Shown here one piece after another: positions 1 through 7,506 of a DNA stretch of 26,530 bases. Origin of the DNA: JAKLKS01 sp964370855. GTDB lineage: Bacteria; Planctomycetota; JAJSAM01; JAKLKS01. The stretch is taken from NCBI GenBank assembly GCA_964370855.1, contig CAYJMF010000067.1, positions 1 through 26,530 on the forward strand. The letters run 5' to 3'. The translations under genes and the position numbers were made by a program. Position 1 is the first letter of the stretch. Each line of letters begins with the position of its first letter. Under the pieces are notes generated by a model. That model was not told where the DNA came from, made no database searches, and saw nothing but the letters and a program-made list of their open reading frames with translations.

Positions 1-26
1 ACCGGGTCTGTGGTCTGGGGTCTCGA

Positions 27-1823
27 CTATGCATGGGGCGACGCCGCGTGGATGGCGTCGCGCCGGGCGGCCCGGTTGCGGGGGTGGGGGGGGGGGGGGG
101 GGGCCGCGGCGACGGCCCGCTCCAGGGCCGCCAGCCCCTCCCCGCCCCGTCCCCGCCGCAGCAGGTTCCTCCCGGATCGCAGGAGGAGGCCCGGCTCGCC
201 CGGCCGCCGCCGCAGCGCCTCCTCCAGCTCCCGCGCCTCCCCCTCGGCGTCCCCCCTCGCGAGGGCGACCTCCGCCAGCACCGACCGGGCGATCCAGGCG
301 TCCGGGGAGCGCCCGTCGTCGGCCTCCACCGCGAGCCGCGCCCGCCGCTCCGCCTCGGCGAGGCCCGCGGGCCCCCGCGCGAGCTGGCCGAGGGCGCGGG
401 TGACGTGGTGGAAGACGAGGTCGTTCCCCGGAGCCCCGAGGGAGGCGATCCCGACGGCCCCGGCGATGCGGTTTCCGAACCCGAGGAGGAGGCCGACGGC
501 GAGGGCGGCCGCGACGCGCCCCCTCCCCCGCTGGGAGGGCGACCGCCACGCCCGCCACGCCTCCGCCGCCCCCAGGGCCGCCAGCGGGAACGCCGCGGGG
601 AGGACGGGAGCGCGATAGTGGTCGAGGGGGAGGAAGATGGCGAGGCCGCCCGCGTAGACGGCGACGAGCATCGCGAAGGGGACGGCGCCGGTCCTCCGGA
701 ACGCCGCCAGGACGCCGACGGCGAGGAAGGGGGCGAGGAGGGCGAAGGAGAGGGGGAGGATCCGGAGCACCGGGGTCTCCGCCCTCCAGGCATCGAAGTA
801 GTACGAGGAGGGGATCTCGAAGCCGGCGAAGAAGTAGAGGAGCTTGCGCGCCGTGAACAGGAGCGCCCGCCCCGGCGCCGCGGCGACATCGGCGGCGGCG
901 CGCCCCGTCCACCAGTCGGAGACCTCCGTCGGCCCGAGGGTGCGCCCCTCGGCCCTCTCCGCCACGGCCCTGCTGTCGGCCTCCAGGGTCCCGGGGGTGA
1001 AGGGGAATTCCCGGGTCTGCATGGCGCCGGAGTCCCACGCGGCGGGGTTGTTGCAGAGGTGGAGGTTGATGCCCATGCTCGTCGTGGTGAGGACGGGGCG
1101 CCCGAGGACGGCGACGTTGCGGAGGAGCGAGGGGAGGAGGCAGAGGGCGACGCCGGCGAGCAGCAGCCCTCCCCGCGCGGCGGCGAAGCGGAGCCGGCTC
1201 CCCGCCGGGGCGAGGAGCGCGAACCAGGCGGGGAGGAGGAGGGCGAAGGGGAGGACGTTGGGGCGGGCGAGGACGGCGAGGCCGAGGGGGATCCCCGCGA
1301 GGAAGGCGGCCGCCGCGGTCCGCGATGCGGCGAACCGGGCGAGGGTCCAGAGGGAGAGCGCCCCGAGGAAGACGCCGAGGGTGACGCCGTGGACGACGGG
1401 CCCGTAGAAGAGGAGCAGGGGCCAGGCGGCGGCGAGGGCGGCGGCGAGGAGGGAGACGTTCTCGTCGAGGAGGCGGCGGGCCCCGTCGGCGACGAGGAGG
1501 ACGGTGGCGAGGCCGAGGAGGAGCTGGACGACGCGGAGGGCGGCGAGGGGGGCATCCCCGAAGACGGCGACGAGGGGCGCGAGGAAGTAGGCGTACAGGG
1601 GGTTGAAGAAGAAGGCCCCCTCGCCGGCGAGATCGCCGCCGGCGATGCGCGCGGCCCACCGGAGGAAGACGAGGGCGTCGAGGTCGGGCTCGAGGGGGCC
1701 CGGGTCGTGGGCGGCGAGCGCGCGCCAGGCGGCGACGCGGAGGAGGAGGCCGGCGGCGAGGATCGCGAGGAGGAAGTTCCGCCACCGCCGCGTCGGGGGG
1801 CCGGGGGGCGGCACTTCGGTCAT
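27..1823 (-). CDS. GT-C (GT39/ArnT-like) membrane glycosyltransferase with C-terminal TPRs
   Basis: This is a 598-aa polytopic membrane protein. The first helix is at about residues 15-35. A loop follows with acidic residues D47 and D49 and an NPLYAYFLAP stretch (74-83), the layout of GT-C enzymes that move sugar from a polyprenyl-phosphate donor to an acceptor outside the membrane. Many Leu/Ala-rich helices run to about residue 450. The last 130 residues look like TPR helices, ending in a Pro-rich tail encoded by a homopolymer. The ATG at 1823 is chosen because GGAGGGGCG lies just upstream; a longer reading to 1934 lacks such a site. The gene is divergent from the radical SAM gene. Function is inferred from fold only; acceptor and donor are unknown. 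The C-terminus is unsure because of the 18-G run at 86-103. Confidence 0.7.
   Translation of the reverse strand: MTEVPPPGPPTRRWRNFLLAILAAGLLLRVAAWRALAAHDPGPLEPDLDALVFLRWAARIAGGDLAGEGAFFFNPLYAYFLAPLVAVFGDAPLAALRVVQLLLGLATVLLVADGARRLLDENVSLLAAALAAAWPLLLFYGPVVHGVTLGVFLGALSLWTLARFAASRTAAAAFLAGIPLGLAVLARPNVLPFALLLPAWFALLAPAGSRLRFAAARGGLLLAGVALCLLPSLLRNVAVLGRPVLTTTSMGINLHLCNNPAAWDSGAMQTREFPFTPGTLEADSRAVAERAEGRTLGPTEVSDWWTGRAAADVAAAPGRALLFTARKLLYFFAGFEIPSSYYFDAWRAETPVLRILPLSFALLAPFLAVGVLAAFRRTGAVPFAMLVAVYAGGLAIFLPLDHYRAPVLPAAFPLAALGAAEAWRAWRSPSQRGRGRVAAALAVGLLLGFGNRIAGAVGIASLGAPGNDLVFHHVTRALGQLARGPAGLAEAERRARLAVEADDGRSPDAWIARSVLAEVALARGDAEGEARELEEALRRRPGEPGLLLRSGRNLLRRGRGGEGLAALERAVAAAPPPPPHPRNRAARRDAIHAASPHA
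86..103. repeat. 18-nt poly-G homopolymer tract inside a coding region
   Basis: An uninterrupted run of 18 G on the + strand lies within the last 26 codons of the leftward glycosyltransferase gene, where it encodes prolines. Five more G precede it after a single T. A length change not divisible by three would replace the C-terminus. It could be a slippage site or a sequencing or assembly error near the window edge. Confidence 0.9.
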
Positions 1824-1987
1824 CGCCCCTCCCCGGTCCTGGCCCACGGAACGGGGGGATTCTCCCCGCGCGCGTCCCGGTGGGGCAGGGATTTGGCTCC
1901 GGGGAGCTCCCGCCGGGACGCGCGGTGCCGGCACCGGACTGCGGAATGCGCTCCCCCGCCCCGGCTTTGCCGGGCTAAGGTGCGCCG

Positions 1988-3694
1988 GTGAAGATCCTCT
2001 TCCTCCAGCTCCCTCCCATCGCCCCCGACGGCCTCCCCGCCCGGGAGAACCACCCCCTCGGGGCGGCCCACCTCGTCCTCGCCGGCCGCCGCGCCACGGG
2101 GGCCGTCCACGACCTCTCCCTCCTCGACCGGGAGACCGCCGACGCCGGCTCCGACGAGGCGATCCTCGACGCCGTGGAGGCGGCCAGGCCCGACGCGCTC
2201 GGGCTCACGCTCTACGTCTGGAACATCGTGCGGGCGCTCCACCTCGCGCGGGAGGCCCGCCGCCGGCTCCCCGGCCTTTCGGTCCTCGCCGGCGGCCCCG
2301 AGGTGGTGGCCGGGCGATCCGACCTCTTCGCCCTCGGCGTGGACATCGGCGTTCAGGGCGAGGGGGAGGTCCCCTTCGCGGCCCTCCTCGCCGCGCTGGC
2401 CGCCGGCGCCGACCTCCGCCGCCCGGAGACGCTGCGCGGGGTCCCCGGCCTCCTCCTCCCCCCCGCCGTTCCCGGCGGCCCCCCCATCACCACCGGGCCC
2501 TCCGCCGGCGTCGCCTCCCTCGATCTCCTCGAGGATCCCTACGCCGCGGGCCTCGTGGACGCGGGGCGGGATCGCTTCCTCTACCTCGAGACGACCCGCG
2601 GCTGCCGCTTCCGCTGCTCCTTCTGCCGCTACGACGCCGACGCCGGCGGGCCGCTGAAGTCCCTCTCCCTCCCCCGCGTGGCCGACGCGGTGCGCCACGG
2701 CGTGGACCGCGGGGTGGAGGAGGTGTTCCTCCTCGACCCGACGCTCAACCAGCGGAAAGACCTGCCCGACCTGCTGCGGCTCCTGGCCGCCGCGCGGCCC
2801 GCGGGGGGGCGGCCCTTCCGGTACGGCGGGGAACTGGTGGCGGAGCTGGTCGAGGAGGAGATCGCCGATCTCCTCGCGGCGGCCGGCTTCCACACCGTGG
2901 AGGTCGGGCTCCAGTCGGTGAACCCGGGGACGCTGCGCGCCATCCAGCGCTTCCACCACCGTGAGAAGTTCCTCCGCGGGGTGCGGCTCCTGAAGGCGCG
3001 CGGCATCCGGGTGCGGGTGGACCTCATCCTCGGGCTTCCGCTGGAGACGCCGGCCAGCGCCCGGGCGGGCATCGACTTCGTCGCCGACGAGGGGATCGGG
3101 GAGGACATCCAGGTCTTCGAGCTGATGGTGCTCCCGGGCACCGCCCTGGCGGGACAGGCGGCGGGGCTCGGCATCGAGCACCTGCCGCGTCCCCCCTACA
3201 CGGTGCTCCGCACGCCGACGATGACGGGGGAGGAGATCGCGGAGGCGGTGGCCTACTCCGAGGATCGCTTCGGGGTGCGGTGGACGCCGGCGCCGCGCCT
3301 CCGGCGGTTCCGGGGTGAGGAGCGGATTCTCCTCCGGGGCGCGGGCACCGTCGCGGAGGAGGCGGCGGCGGCGCTGTCGCGCCACCGCCGCAACTTCCTC
3401 GCGATGGACGCGCGGGGGGCGCCCTTCGGCGAGGCGGCCCTCGGGCTCGCGGAGGCGCTTCCCCCCTGGCTCGCGCGGAACCCCTTCGCCTCCCTGGACG
3501 TCCTCCTCCGGGCCCGGGGGCCGGAGGATCTCGGCGCGCTGGAGCGGCTCGTGGTGGCGATGCAGGCCCCCGACGCGACCCTCGGCGCAACGCTCCACCG
3601 GCGGGCCTGGACCTTCCTCGACCGGGAGGCGCGTGCGCGCGCGGGGCGGGTGTGGCTCGACGAGGCGCAGGGGCTGTCCTTCGGCCGGGCGTGA
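1988..3694 (+). CDS. B12-binding domain radical SAM protein
   Basis: This 568-aa protein begins MKILFLQLPP, typical of cobalamin-binding radical SAM enzymes. Residues 1-150 form the Rossmann-like B12 domain (DALGLTLYVWN at 69-79, LAGGPEVV at 100-107, VQGEGE at 122-127). The radical SAM core carries the 4Fe-4S motif CRFRCSFC with C206, C210 and C213, then VGLQSVNPGTL (307-317) and LILGLPLETP (346-355). A C-terminal extension of about 150 residues follows, as in many class members. The GTG start at 1988 has AAGGTG five bases upstream. Such enzymes do methylations, ring rearrangements or lipid modification; the substrate cannot be read here. The partner may be the divergent glycosyltransferase, which is speculative. 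Confidence 0.9.
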   Translation: MKILFLQLPPIAPDGLPARENHPLGAAHLVLAGRRATGAVHDLSLLDRETADAGSDEAILDAVEAARPDALGLTLYVWNIVRALHLAREARRRLPGLSVLAGGPEVVAGRSDLFALGVDIGVQGEGEVPFAALLAALAAGADLRRPETLRGVPGLLLPPAVPGGPPITTGPSAGVASLDLLEDPYAAGLVDAGRDRFLYLETTRGCRFRCSFCRYDADAGGPLKSLSLPRVADAVRHGVDRGVEEVFLLDPTLNQRKDLPDLLRLLAAARPAGGRPFRYGGELVAELVEEEIADLLAAAGFHTVEVGLQSVNPGTLRAIQRFHHREKFLRGVRLLKARGIRVRVDLILGLPLETPASARAGIDFVADEGIGEDIQVFELMVLPGTALAGQAAGLGIEHLPRPPYTVLRTPTMTGEEIAEAVAYSEDRFGVRWTPAPRLRRFRGEERILLRGAGTVAEEAAAALSRHRRNFLAMDARGAPFGEAALGLAEALPPWLARNPFASLDVLLRARGPEDLGALERLVVAMQAPDATLGATLHRRAWTFLDREARARAGRVWLDEAQGLSFGRA

Positions 3695-3709
3695 CGTGGG
3701 AGGCACCCC

Positions 3710-4324
3710 CTACCCGCCCGCCGCGCGCAGGCGGGCCACCAGGCGCCCTCGCCCCGCCGCGTGGCGGGCGAGGGCCCTCTCGTAGGCGCCGGCCCGGCGC
3801 ATCATCACGAACCCCATGACGAGGCCGAAGGCCATGGGGAGGAGGCCGACGTAGGCGAAGGGGGGCAGTCCCTCCGGCGGTCCGTCCCCCCCGGGGAAGC
3901 CCCGTGGGACGCGCATCCTCCCCACGACGTAGATCCAGAGGGCCCCGGTCGCCACTCCGAACACGGCGGTGAAGATCCCCCAGGTCTTCGTCGGCCTGTG
4001 GAGGTTTCCCCCCTCGTCCCGCAGGACGTACTCCCTGCTCTCCTCCTCCCACTCGCGGTCGAGGTCCACGATCTCGAGGCGGAGGTTCGCCGCCTCCAGG
4101 TCCCGCGCGAGGTCGGCGTTCTTCCGCTCCAGCTCCTCGACGAGCTTCGTGCGCCAGGAGTCGGGGCTCCGCACGATCTCGAGCCGCGATTTGCAGAAAC
4201 CGCAGGTGAGGAATCGGACGCCCTCCACCGCCTGCAGGGCGGCGCCGCACTTCTCGCAGGAGAGGGCGATGGCGTCCACGGGGCGGGATCCTAGCACCGG
4301 GTCCGGGGGGTCGGGGAGGGTCAC
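3710..4324 (-). CDS. Zinc-ribbon, coiled-coil, two-helix membrane protein (hypothetical)
   Basis: This 204-aa protein has an N-terminal zinc ribbon with C23, C26, C41 and C44 (CEKC, then CGFC). A charged coiled-coil stretch follows at about 55-95 (KLVEELERKNADLARDLEAA). Two membrane helices come next, at about 115-136 and 160-180, with a basic tail. It reads in the same direction as the gene ending at 4356, 31 bp upstream, so the two may form an operon. The GTG at 4324 is preceded by GGAAGG; an in-frame GTG at residue 16 is an alternative start that keeps the whole zinc ribbon. I recognise no named family. A role in sensing or scaffolding at the membrane is only a guess. Confidence 0.6.
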   Translation of the reverse strand: MTLPDPPDPVLGSRPVDAIALSCEKCGAALQAVEGVRFLTCGFCKSRLEIVRSPDSWRTKLVEELERKNADLARDLEAANLRLEIVDLDREWEEESREYVLRDEGGNLHRPTKTWGIFTAVFGVATGALWIYVVGRMRVPRGFPGGDGPPEGLPPFAYVGLLPMAFGLVMGFVMMRRAGAYERALARHAAGRGRLVARLRAAGG

Positions 4325-4355
4325 CCGCCTTCCGCCGCTTCCCTTCTCTACCGGC

Positions 4356-4928
4356 TCACTTCGGCATCCGGTCGACCACCTTGCCGTCCTTGTCGGTGAC
4401 CCGGACGCCCATCCCGAGCCGGGGCCCGTGCCCGACTTCCGCGGTGGTGTTCGTCCCGCCGTCCCGGACGATCAACCCCGTCCTGCCGTCCTCGAGCAGG
4501 CCCAGCTCTCCGCCCCTGTCGTTCTCGCCATCCGTGAACTTCAGCCGGACGGTCCCGGTGGTCGTGTTCGTTCCGATGGTGAGGATCCGGGACGATTCCC
4601 CGAGGATCATCATCCCCACGCTCCACTCTCCCAACCTGCCCACCTCGAGGCGTTGGTTCCCGGGCCCATTGAAACTCAGCAACCCTCCCCCACCTGCCCT
4701 TGAGTCCCTGCTGAGGGTCGCCACCACGCTGCCCGACCCGGTCACCAGCTCGAAGGACTCCCCCCGGAACGACTTCGCCCTCACCACCTCCGGCACCTTT
4801 TCCTCCTGCGCCATGGCCATGGCGCCGAGGGCAGGGGCAAGGAGCGCCACCGCCCCTCCCCACGTGCGAAGGCGGCGGTTCTCCGACTTGAGGGACGCGA
4901 CGTCCCGGGCGAGGTCTTCGATGGTCAT
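4356..4928 (-). CDS. Single-pass membrane-anchored beta-rich protein (hypothetical)
   Basis: This 190-aa protein has a short N-terminal coiled coil (MTIEDLARDVASLKSENRRL), one hydrophobic helix at about 24-40, then an outside domain of regular short beta-strands. The strands alternate Gly/Ser/Thr turns with hydrophobic pairs (for example VGMMILGESSRILTIGTN and GGELGLLEDGRTGLIVRDG), which suggests a repetitive beta-solenoid or propeller-like fold. The ATG has a strong GGAGGTGGGCC ribosome binding site. It is the first gene of a probable two-gene operon with the zinc-ribbon membrane protein. It faces the RHH antitoxin gene across an 87-bp divergent promoter region. Function is unknown. Confidence 0.65.
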   Translation of the reverse strand: MTIEDLARDVASLKSENRRLRTWGGAVALLAPALGAMAMAQEEKVPEVVRAKSFRGESFELVTGSGSVVATLSRDSRAGGGGLLSFNGPGNQRLEVGRLGEWSVGMMILGESSRILTIGTNTTTGTVRLKFTDGENDRGGELGLLEDGRTGLIVRDGGTNTTAEVGHGPRLGMGVRVTDKDGKVVDRMPK

Positions 4929-4963
4929 GGCCCACCTCCACGGGGATCGTAGTGGGCGGCGGG

Positions 4964-4992
4964 TTGACTACGTCCGTGTCCTGACGTATCAT
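4964..4992 (+). promoter_or_regulatory. Sigma-70-like promoter of the RHH-Doc TA module
   Basis: TTGACT (4964-4969) is followed by a 17-bp spacer and TATCAT (4987-4992). This is a near-consensus housekeeping promoter, striking in such GC-rich DNA. It points to the antitoxin start at 5016. Confidence 0.75.
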
Positions 4993-5007
4993 GACATGTC
5001 AAGTCAG
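4981..5007. promoter_or_regulatory. Candidate RHH operator with four TGAC/GTCA half-sites
   Basis: The perfect 10-bp palindrome TGACATGTCA (4992-5001) overlaps the -10 box and likely transcription start. Flanking TGAC (4982-4985) and GTCA (5003-5006) add two half-sites, and a further TGAC sits in the -35 box (4965-4968). RHH antitoxins bind short spaced half-sites, so autorepression is likely. Confidence 0.6.
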
Positions 5008-5015
5008 GAGGTCCC

Positions 5016-5228
5016 ATGGCCGCCATCAAGGTGAGCTCGAAGGTGGACGAGAAGGTCTGGAAGGAGCTCCAGGCCGCCGCGGAGGAGACGGATCGCAGCA
5101 TCTCCGGCCTGCTCACGGAGGCGATCCGCGAGTACCTGCTCCGCCGCCGCGTCCGGCCCGAGGTCCTCGGCCGCCTCGACGCGTCCATGGACCGCAACGA
5201 CGCGCTGGGGCGCCTCCTTGCCGAGTAG
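5016..5228 (+). CDS. Ribbon-helix-helix (CopG-like) antitoxin
   Basis: This 70-aa protein has an RHH DNA-binding fold in the first half: a beta-strand (AAIKVSSKV), then two helices (KVWKELQAAAEETDRSI and SGLLTEAIREYLLRRRV). The C-terminal 25 residues are presumably the toxin-binding tail (RLDASMDRNDALGRLLAE). An AGGAGGTCCC site lies just before the ATG. Its end overlaps the start of the Doc-family toxin by 11 nt, the normal antitoxin-first arrangement. Doc toxins are classically paired with Phd-fold antitoxins, so an RHH partner is less usual. It probably represses its own promoter through the TGACATGTCA palindrome just upstream. Confidence 0.85.
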   Translation: MAAIKVSSKVDEKVWKELQAAAEETDRSISGLLTEAIREYLLRRRVRPEVLGRLDASMDRNDALGRLLAE

Positions 5229-5613
5229 GGAGGTCGTCTTCCTCACCTTCGACGAGGTCCTCGCCATCCACGAGCGGCTGCTCGTGCGCTTCGGCGGCGC
5301 CGGCGGGCTCCGGGATCCCGGGCTCCTCGAGAGCGCCCTGCACCGGCCCCGTTCCGGCTACTACCCCGACCTCGCCTCCATGGGCGCGGCGCTGTTCGAA
5401 TCCCTCCTGATGAACCACGCCTTCGTGGACGGCAACAAGCGGGTGGCGTTCTTCGCGACGGACGTGTTCCTGCGGATGAACGGGTGGCGCCTGGATGTCG
5501 ATGCGAAGTCCGCCCACCGGTTCCTCGTCGGGCACCTTGAAGGGGGGACCTGCGACTACGGGCGCCTCCTCCCCTGGATCCGCCGCCATGCCCGGCGCGA
5601 GGGGCGGGCCTGA
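5218..5613 (+). CDS. doc: Death-on-curing (Doc/Fic) family toxin
   Basis: This 131-aa protein matches the length and motifs of Doc. The Fic motif HAFVDGNKR is intact at residues 67-75, with catalytic H67, D71 and the N73-K74-R75 phosphate-binding triad. Helices before it (VLAIHERLLVRFGG, then GLRDPGLLESALHRP) are typical of Doc N-termini. Known Doc phosphorylates and inactivates EF-Tu; other Fic proteins AMPylate targets. The start is a TTG at 5218, 11 nt before the antitoxin stop, which implies translational coupling. No in-frame ATG exists at the N-terminus. The C-terminus ends normally, so the toxin appears functional. Confidence 0.88.
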   Translation: MPSREVVFLTFDEVLAIHERLLVRFGGAGGLRDPGLLESALHRPRSGYYPDLASMGAALFESLLMNHAFVDGNKRVAFFATDVFLRMNGWRLDVDAKSAHRFLVGHLEGGTCDYGRLLPWIRRHARREGRA

Positions 5614-5631
5614 GTTCCCGGCGCCCCCTCC

Positions 5632-5647
5632 GGGGACGGCCGTCCCC
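5632..5647. terminator. GC-rich palindrome between convergent genes
   Basis: GGGGACGGCCGTCCCC is a perfect 16-nt palindrome in the 37-bp gap between the Doc gene and the convergent gene ending at 5651. It could act as a two-way terminator, but there is no U-tract on either strand. Confidence 0.35.
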
Positions 5648-5650
5648 CGC

Positions 5651-6703
5651 CTAGGGCAGCGGGAAGTCCCGGAGCACGAACCGGTAGGTGCGGCGCGTCC
5701 ACCGGATCGGGTAGCGGAACCTCACCTCCACGGGGTACCGGATGGGGGCATCGACGGCGTCGGCCACCTGGAACGTGTCCATCATCATGCCCCCGAACAA
5801 CGAACTCCCGGTCCAGCGGATCGAGGCGCCCGCGGCGTCCCTGGCCAGGACGAGCTCCATCGGGGAATCGAAGGGGAGGGGGCCGGGCGTCGCCGTCGAC
5901 TCCGCCGCCTCCCCGGCGAGGGGGGCGCGGTTCCCGATGAAGCGAAGCGTCTCCCCTCCCGCCGTCGTGCTCAGGGTGTTGGAGGGGACCCCCTCCCACT
6001 CCCCGCCCCTGTGGAGGTTCCGGACGATGTAGAGGGCCGTGTCCCCCGCCCCCACCTCCCCACCGCCGGGAAGGGGGATGTCCCCGGGGAGGCCGTCCTT
6101 CCCGACGGTGAACCTCCGGTCCCTTCCCTCCACCATCCGGACGAAGGGAACCTCGATGGACATCTCGGAGATGCGCGTCTCCTCCCCGGGGGAGAGCCAG
6201 AGGGGGAGGCTCGGGGACCAGCCGCTGTAGGGGGAAATGAGACGCGATCGGACGCCCCGGCCGAATTCCACCTCCACGACGCCATCGTGCGGCGTCCCCT
6301 CCCGGTAGAGGTGGAACGGGAGGGCCAGTGAGCCGTCGAACTCGGTCACCCGCCGGCCTCCCGGGCGGATTTCGAAGAGGAGTTCCAGGTCGCCGATCGC
6401 GGGGGTCCCGGTTCCGACGTAGCGCAGCTCGAAGGGGACGCCTCGCAGGTCCTCCCATCCTTCGGGCTCGTCCCCCAGCGGGACGCCGACGGAGACGACC
6501 GTTCCAGGAGGGGGCGCCCTCGACGGGCTTCGGCCCGATCTCGAAGCCGGCGGGACGCCGATGGAATCGACCGTTCCAGGAGGAGGCGCGGCACCCCTCG
6601 GGCCCTCGAGGGTCCCATGGGCGACGGCGAGGGCGAGCAGCAGGAGGACCATCGCCCCGAGGAAGGGCCGGAATGGTCGCGGGAAGGCGGTGCCTAGGTC
6701 CAA
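5651..6703 (-). CDS. Secreted hypothetical protein with a Pro-rich tandem duplication
   Basis: The protein is about 350 aa. From the TTG at 6703 it begins with a basic region, then a hydrophobic segment (AMVLLLLALAVAHG), a likely signal peptide. Next comes a Pro-rich linker holding two copies of a 24-aa unit starting APPPGTV. The remaining 280 residues are beta-rich and soluble with no known motif (for example LRYVGTGTPAIGDLELLFEI). Start choice is unsure: GTG at 6730 overlaps the upstream zinc-ribbon gene by 37 nt, TTG at 6703 by 10 nt, and ATG at 6652 would remove the positive charges before the signal core. It lies in a leftward run with two small genes. Function is unknown. Confidence 0.55.
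   Translation of the reverse strand: MDLGTAFPRPFRPFLGAMVLLLLALAVAHGTLEGPRGAAPPPGTVDSIGVPPASRSGRSPSRAPPPGTVVSVGVPLGDEPEGWEDLRGVPFELRYVGTGTPAIGDLELLFEIRPGGRRVTEFDGSLALPFHLYREGTPHDGVVEVEFGRGVRSRLISPYSGWSPSLPLWLSPGEETRISEMSIEVPFVRMVEGRDRRFTVGKDGLPGDIPLPGGGEVGAGDTALYIVRNLHRGGEWEGVPSNTLSTTAGGETLRFIGNRAPLAGEAAESTATPGPLPFDSPMELVLARDAAGASIRWTGSSLFGGMMMDTFQVADAVDAPIRYPVEVRFRYPIRWTRRTYRFVLRDFPLP
6480..6589. repeat. In-frame 72-bp tandem duplication
   Basis: Copies begin at 6480 and 6552 and share about 38 nt with roughly four differences (GGGACGCCGA, then GACCGTTCCAGGAG). The 72-nt offset equals 24 codons and gives two APPPGTV-(D/V)-S-(I/V)-GVP units in the Pro-rich linker of the secreted protein. Confidence 0.75.
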
Positions 6704-6906
6704 AGGTCCACATGCCCGCAGGAGAGGCACCGGGCGGCGACGACGGGACGTTCACCCGGCGTGCTGTACGGCATGAAGCCCACCCGGTGCTCGGGAGGGA
6801 GCCAGGTCGCCTTGACTGCGCGGTCCGTCAGGCCACGGGAGTCCCGGAGGCTCCCGGAGGCGGTTTCACCACCGCACCGCGTGCACTTGCGATCCTCGGA
6901 AGCCAT
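6694..6906 (-). CDS. Small zinc-ribbon protein (hypothetical)
   Basis: This 70-aa protein has two CxxC knuckles at its ends, C8/C11 (CTRC) and C60/C63 (CLSC), which would fold into one four-Cys zinc site. Between them are a basic region and WLPPEHRVGF. The ATG at 6906 is chosen for its GGAGGTGTCCC site; an upstream in-frame start at 6957 has none. It lies between a small membrane protein and a secreted orphan on the same strand. Similar short two-CxxC proteins are common in high-GC environmental genomes and mostly unnamed. Its partner is unknown. Confidence 0.6.
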   Translation of the reverse strand: MASEDRKCTRCGGETASGSLRDSRGLTDRAVKATWLPPEHRVGFMPYSTPGERPVVAARCLSCGHVDLWT

Positions 6907-6970
6907 GGGACACCTCCCCCGATCCTCCTGGTCGTGGACCATGCTCCCGTCCGCCACCCCCCGGAGGACA

Positions 6971-7177
6971 TTACCGTTCCGGATCGGTTCGTACCCGGGG
7001 ATGTACCACGGTCCTCCGGGACTCCATCGCCTCCCTCATCATGATCCACGGCCGCAGGGCCGCAAGGGTGATGGCAAGGCAAAGGGCGAGAGTCGAAAGA
7101 CCGGCGAGGTAGGAGACCGCCGCACCGACTCCGATGACCACCACCAGGGCGATGAGAAGCCGGTTCCGCGAGGTCAT
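6971..7177 (-). CDS. Small two-helix membrane protein (hypothetical)
   Basis: This 68-aa protein consists almost wholly of two adjacent hydrophobic helices (about 7-23 and 27-44), with a basic N-terminus (MTSRNR) and a charged tail rich in Arg. The ATG is preceded only by a weak GGTGGA very close to it. It is the first gene of a leftward run and starts 16 bp from the end of the MITE-like inverted repeat, so its promoter may lie in that repeat. No family recognised. Confidence 0.5.
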   Translation of the reverse strand: MTSRNRLLIALVVVIGVGAAVSYLAGLSTLALCLAITLAALRPWIMMREAMESRRTVVHPRVRTDPER

Positions 7178-7192
7178 TCCACCATTCTAAAC

Positions 7193-7401
7193 GGCATCGC
7201 CGTCAAGTTAGCCGGGCCCCTTTCGGGTGAGGGGTGAAATCGTCGGTGCACCGCGTCCACCTTGCCTCGATCCTCGTGGAACCTCGGAAGGGGCGTCGGC
7301 GCAAACGGCGCTACTGTGCGGCAAGGCGCCGTGCGGTCTCCCTCCACCACTTCACCGCATCGCGCCGCCGAGAGAGGAGCCGCCAACTTGACGGCGATGC
7401 C
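7193..7401. mobile_element. MITE-like element with 17-bp exact terminal inverted repeats
   Basis: GGCATCGCCGTCAAGTT (7193-7209) recurs as its exact reverse complement at 7385-7401. Similarity continues inward imperfectly for another 20-35 nt (AGCCGGGCCCCTTTCGGG against GGCGGCTCCTCTCTCGGC), so the true terminal repeat is about 40-50 bp. The 209-bp unit contains no credible gene and fills most of the gene-free stretch 7178-7506. No clear target-site duplication is visible. A short non-autonomous transposon or a genome-wide palindromic repeat are both possible. Confidence 0.5.
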
Positions 7402-7471
7402 CTTGAACGAGTCTCCTCCGCCCGGGACCGGGCATGTTCCCCATGATGCCGACGCCTGCCGCGTTCCGCTC

Positions 7472-7500
7472 TTGACACAATGTGGCAACCGGGCCAGAAT
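7472..7500 (+). promoter_or_regulatory. ParDE promoter with overlapping palindromic operator
   Basis: TTGACA (7472-7477), a 17-bp spacer, and CAGAAT (7495-7500) form a sigma-70-like promoter. The imperfect dyad TTGACAC-AAT-GTGGCAA (7472-7488) covers the -35 box and is a good site for ParD autorepression. The predicted transcription start falls at or next to the GTG at 7507. Confidence 0.6.
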
Positions 7501-7506
7501 GCCCCC

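Noticed and set aside
1824..1987. Divergent promoter between the glycosyltransferase and radical SAM genes
   Set aside because: A shared regulatory region is expected, but I could not find -35 and -10 boxes with good spacing on either strand.
33..1991. A 652-codon rightward open frame opposite the glycosyltransferase
   Set aside because: Its translation is almost only Gly, Glu, Asp, Arg and Pro with no hydrophobic pattern. It is a shadow caused by GC-rich third positions on the other strand.
5651..7177. The three leftward orphan genes as a dedicated new defence or secretion system
   Set aside because: They include small membrane, zinc-ribbon and secreted proteins, but there is no ATPase, nuclease or other effector, and spacing does not show strong coupling.
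7193..7401. Small ORFs inside the MITE-like unit (translations containing GIAVKLA)
   Set aside because: The shared peptide arises because both ends are the same inverted repeat read in opposite directions; there is no ribosome binding site or conserved length.
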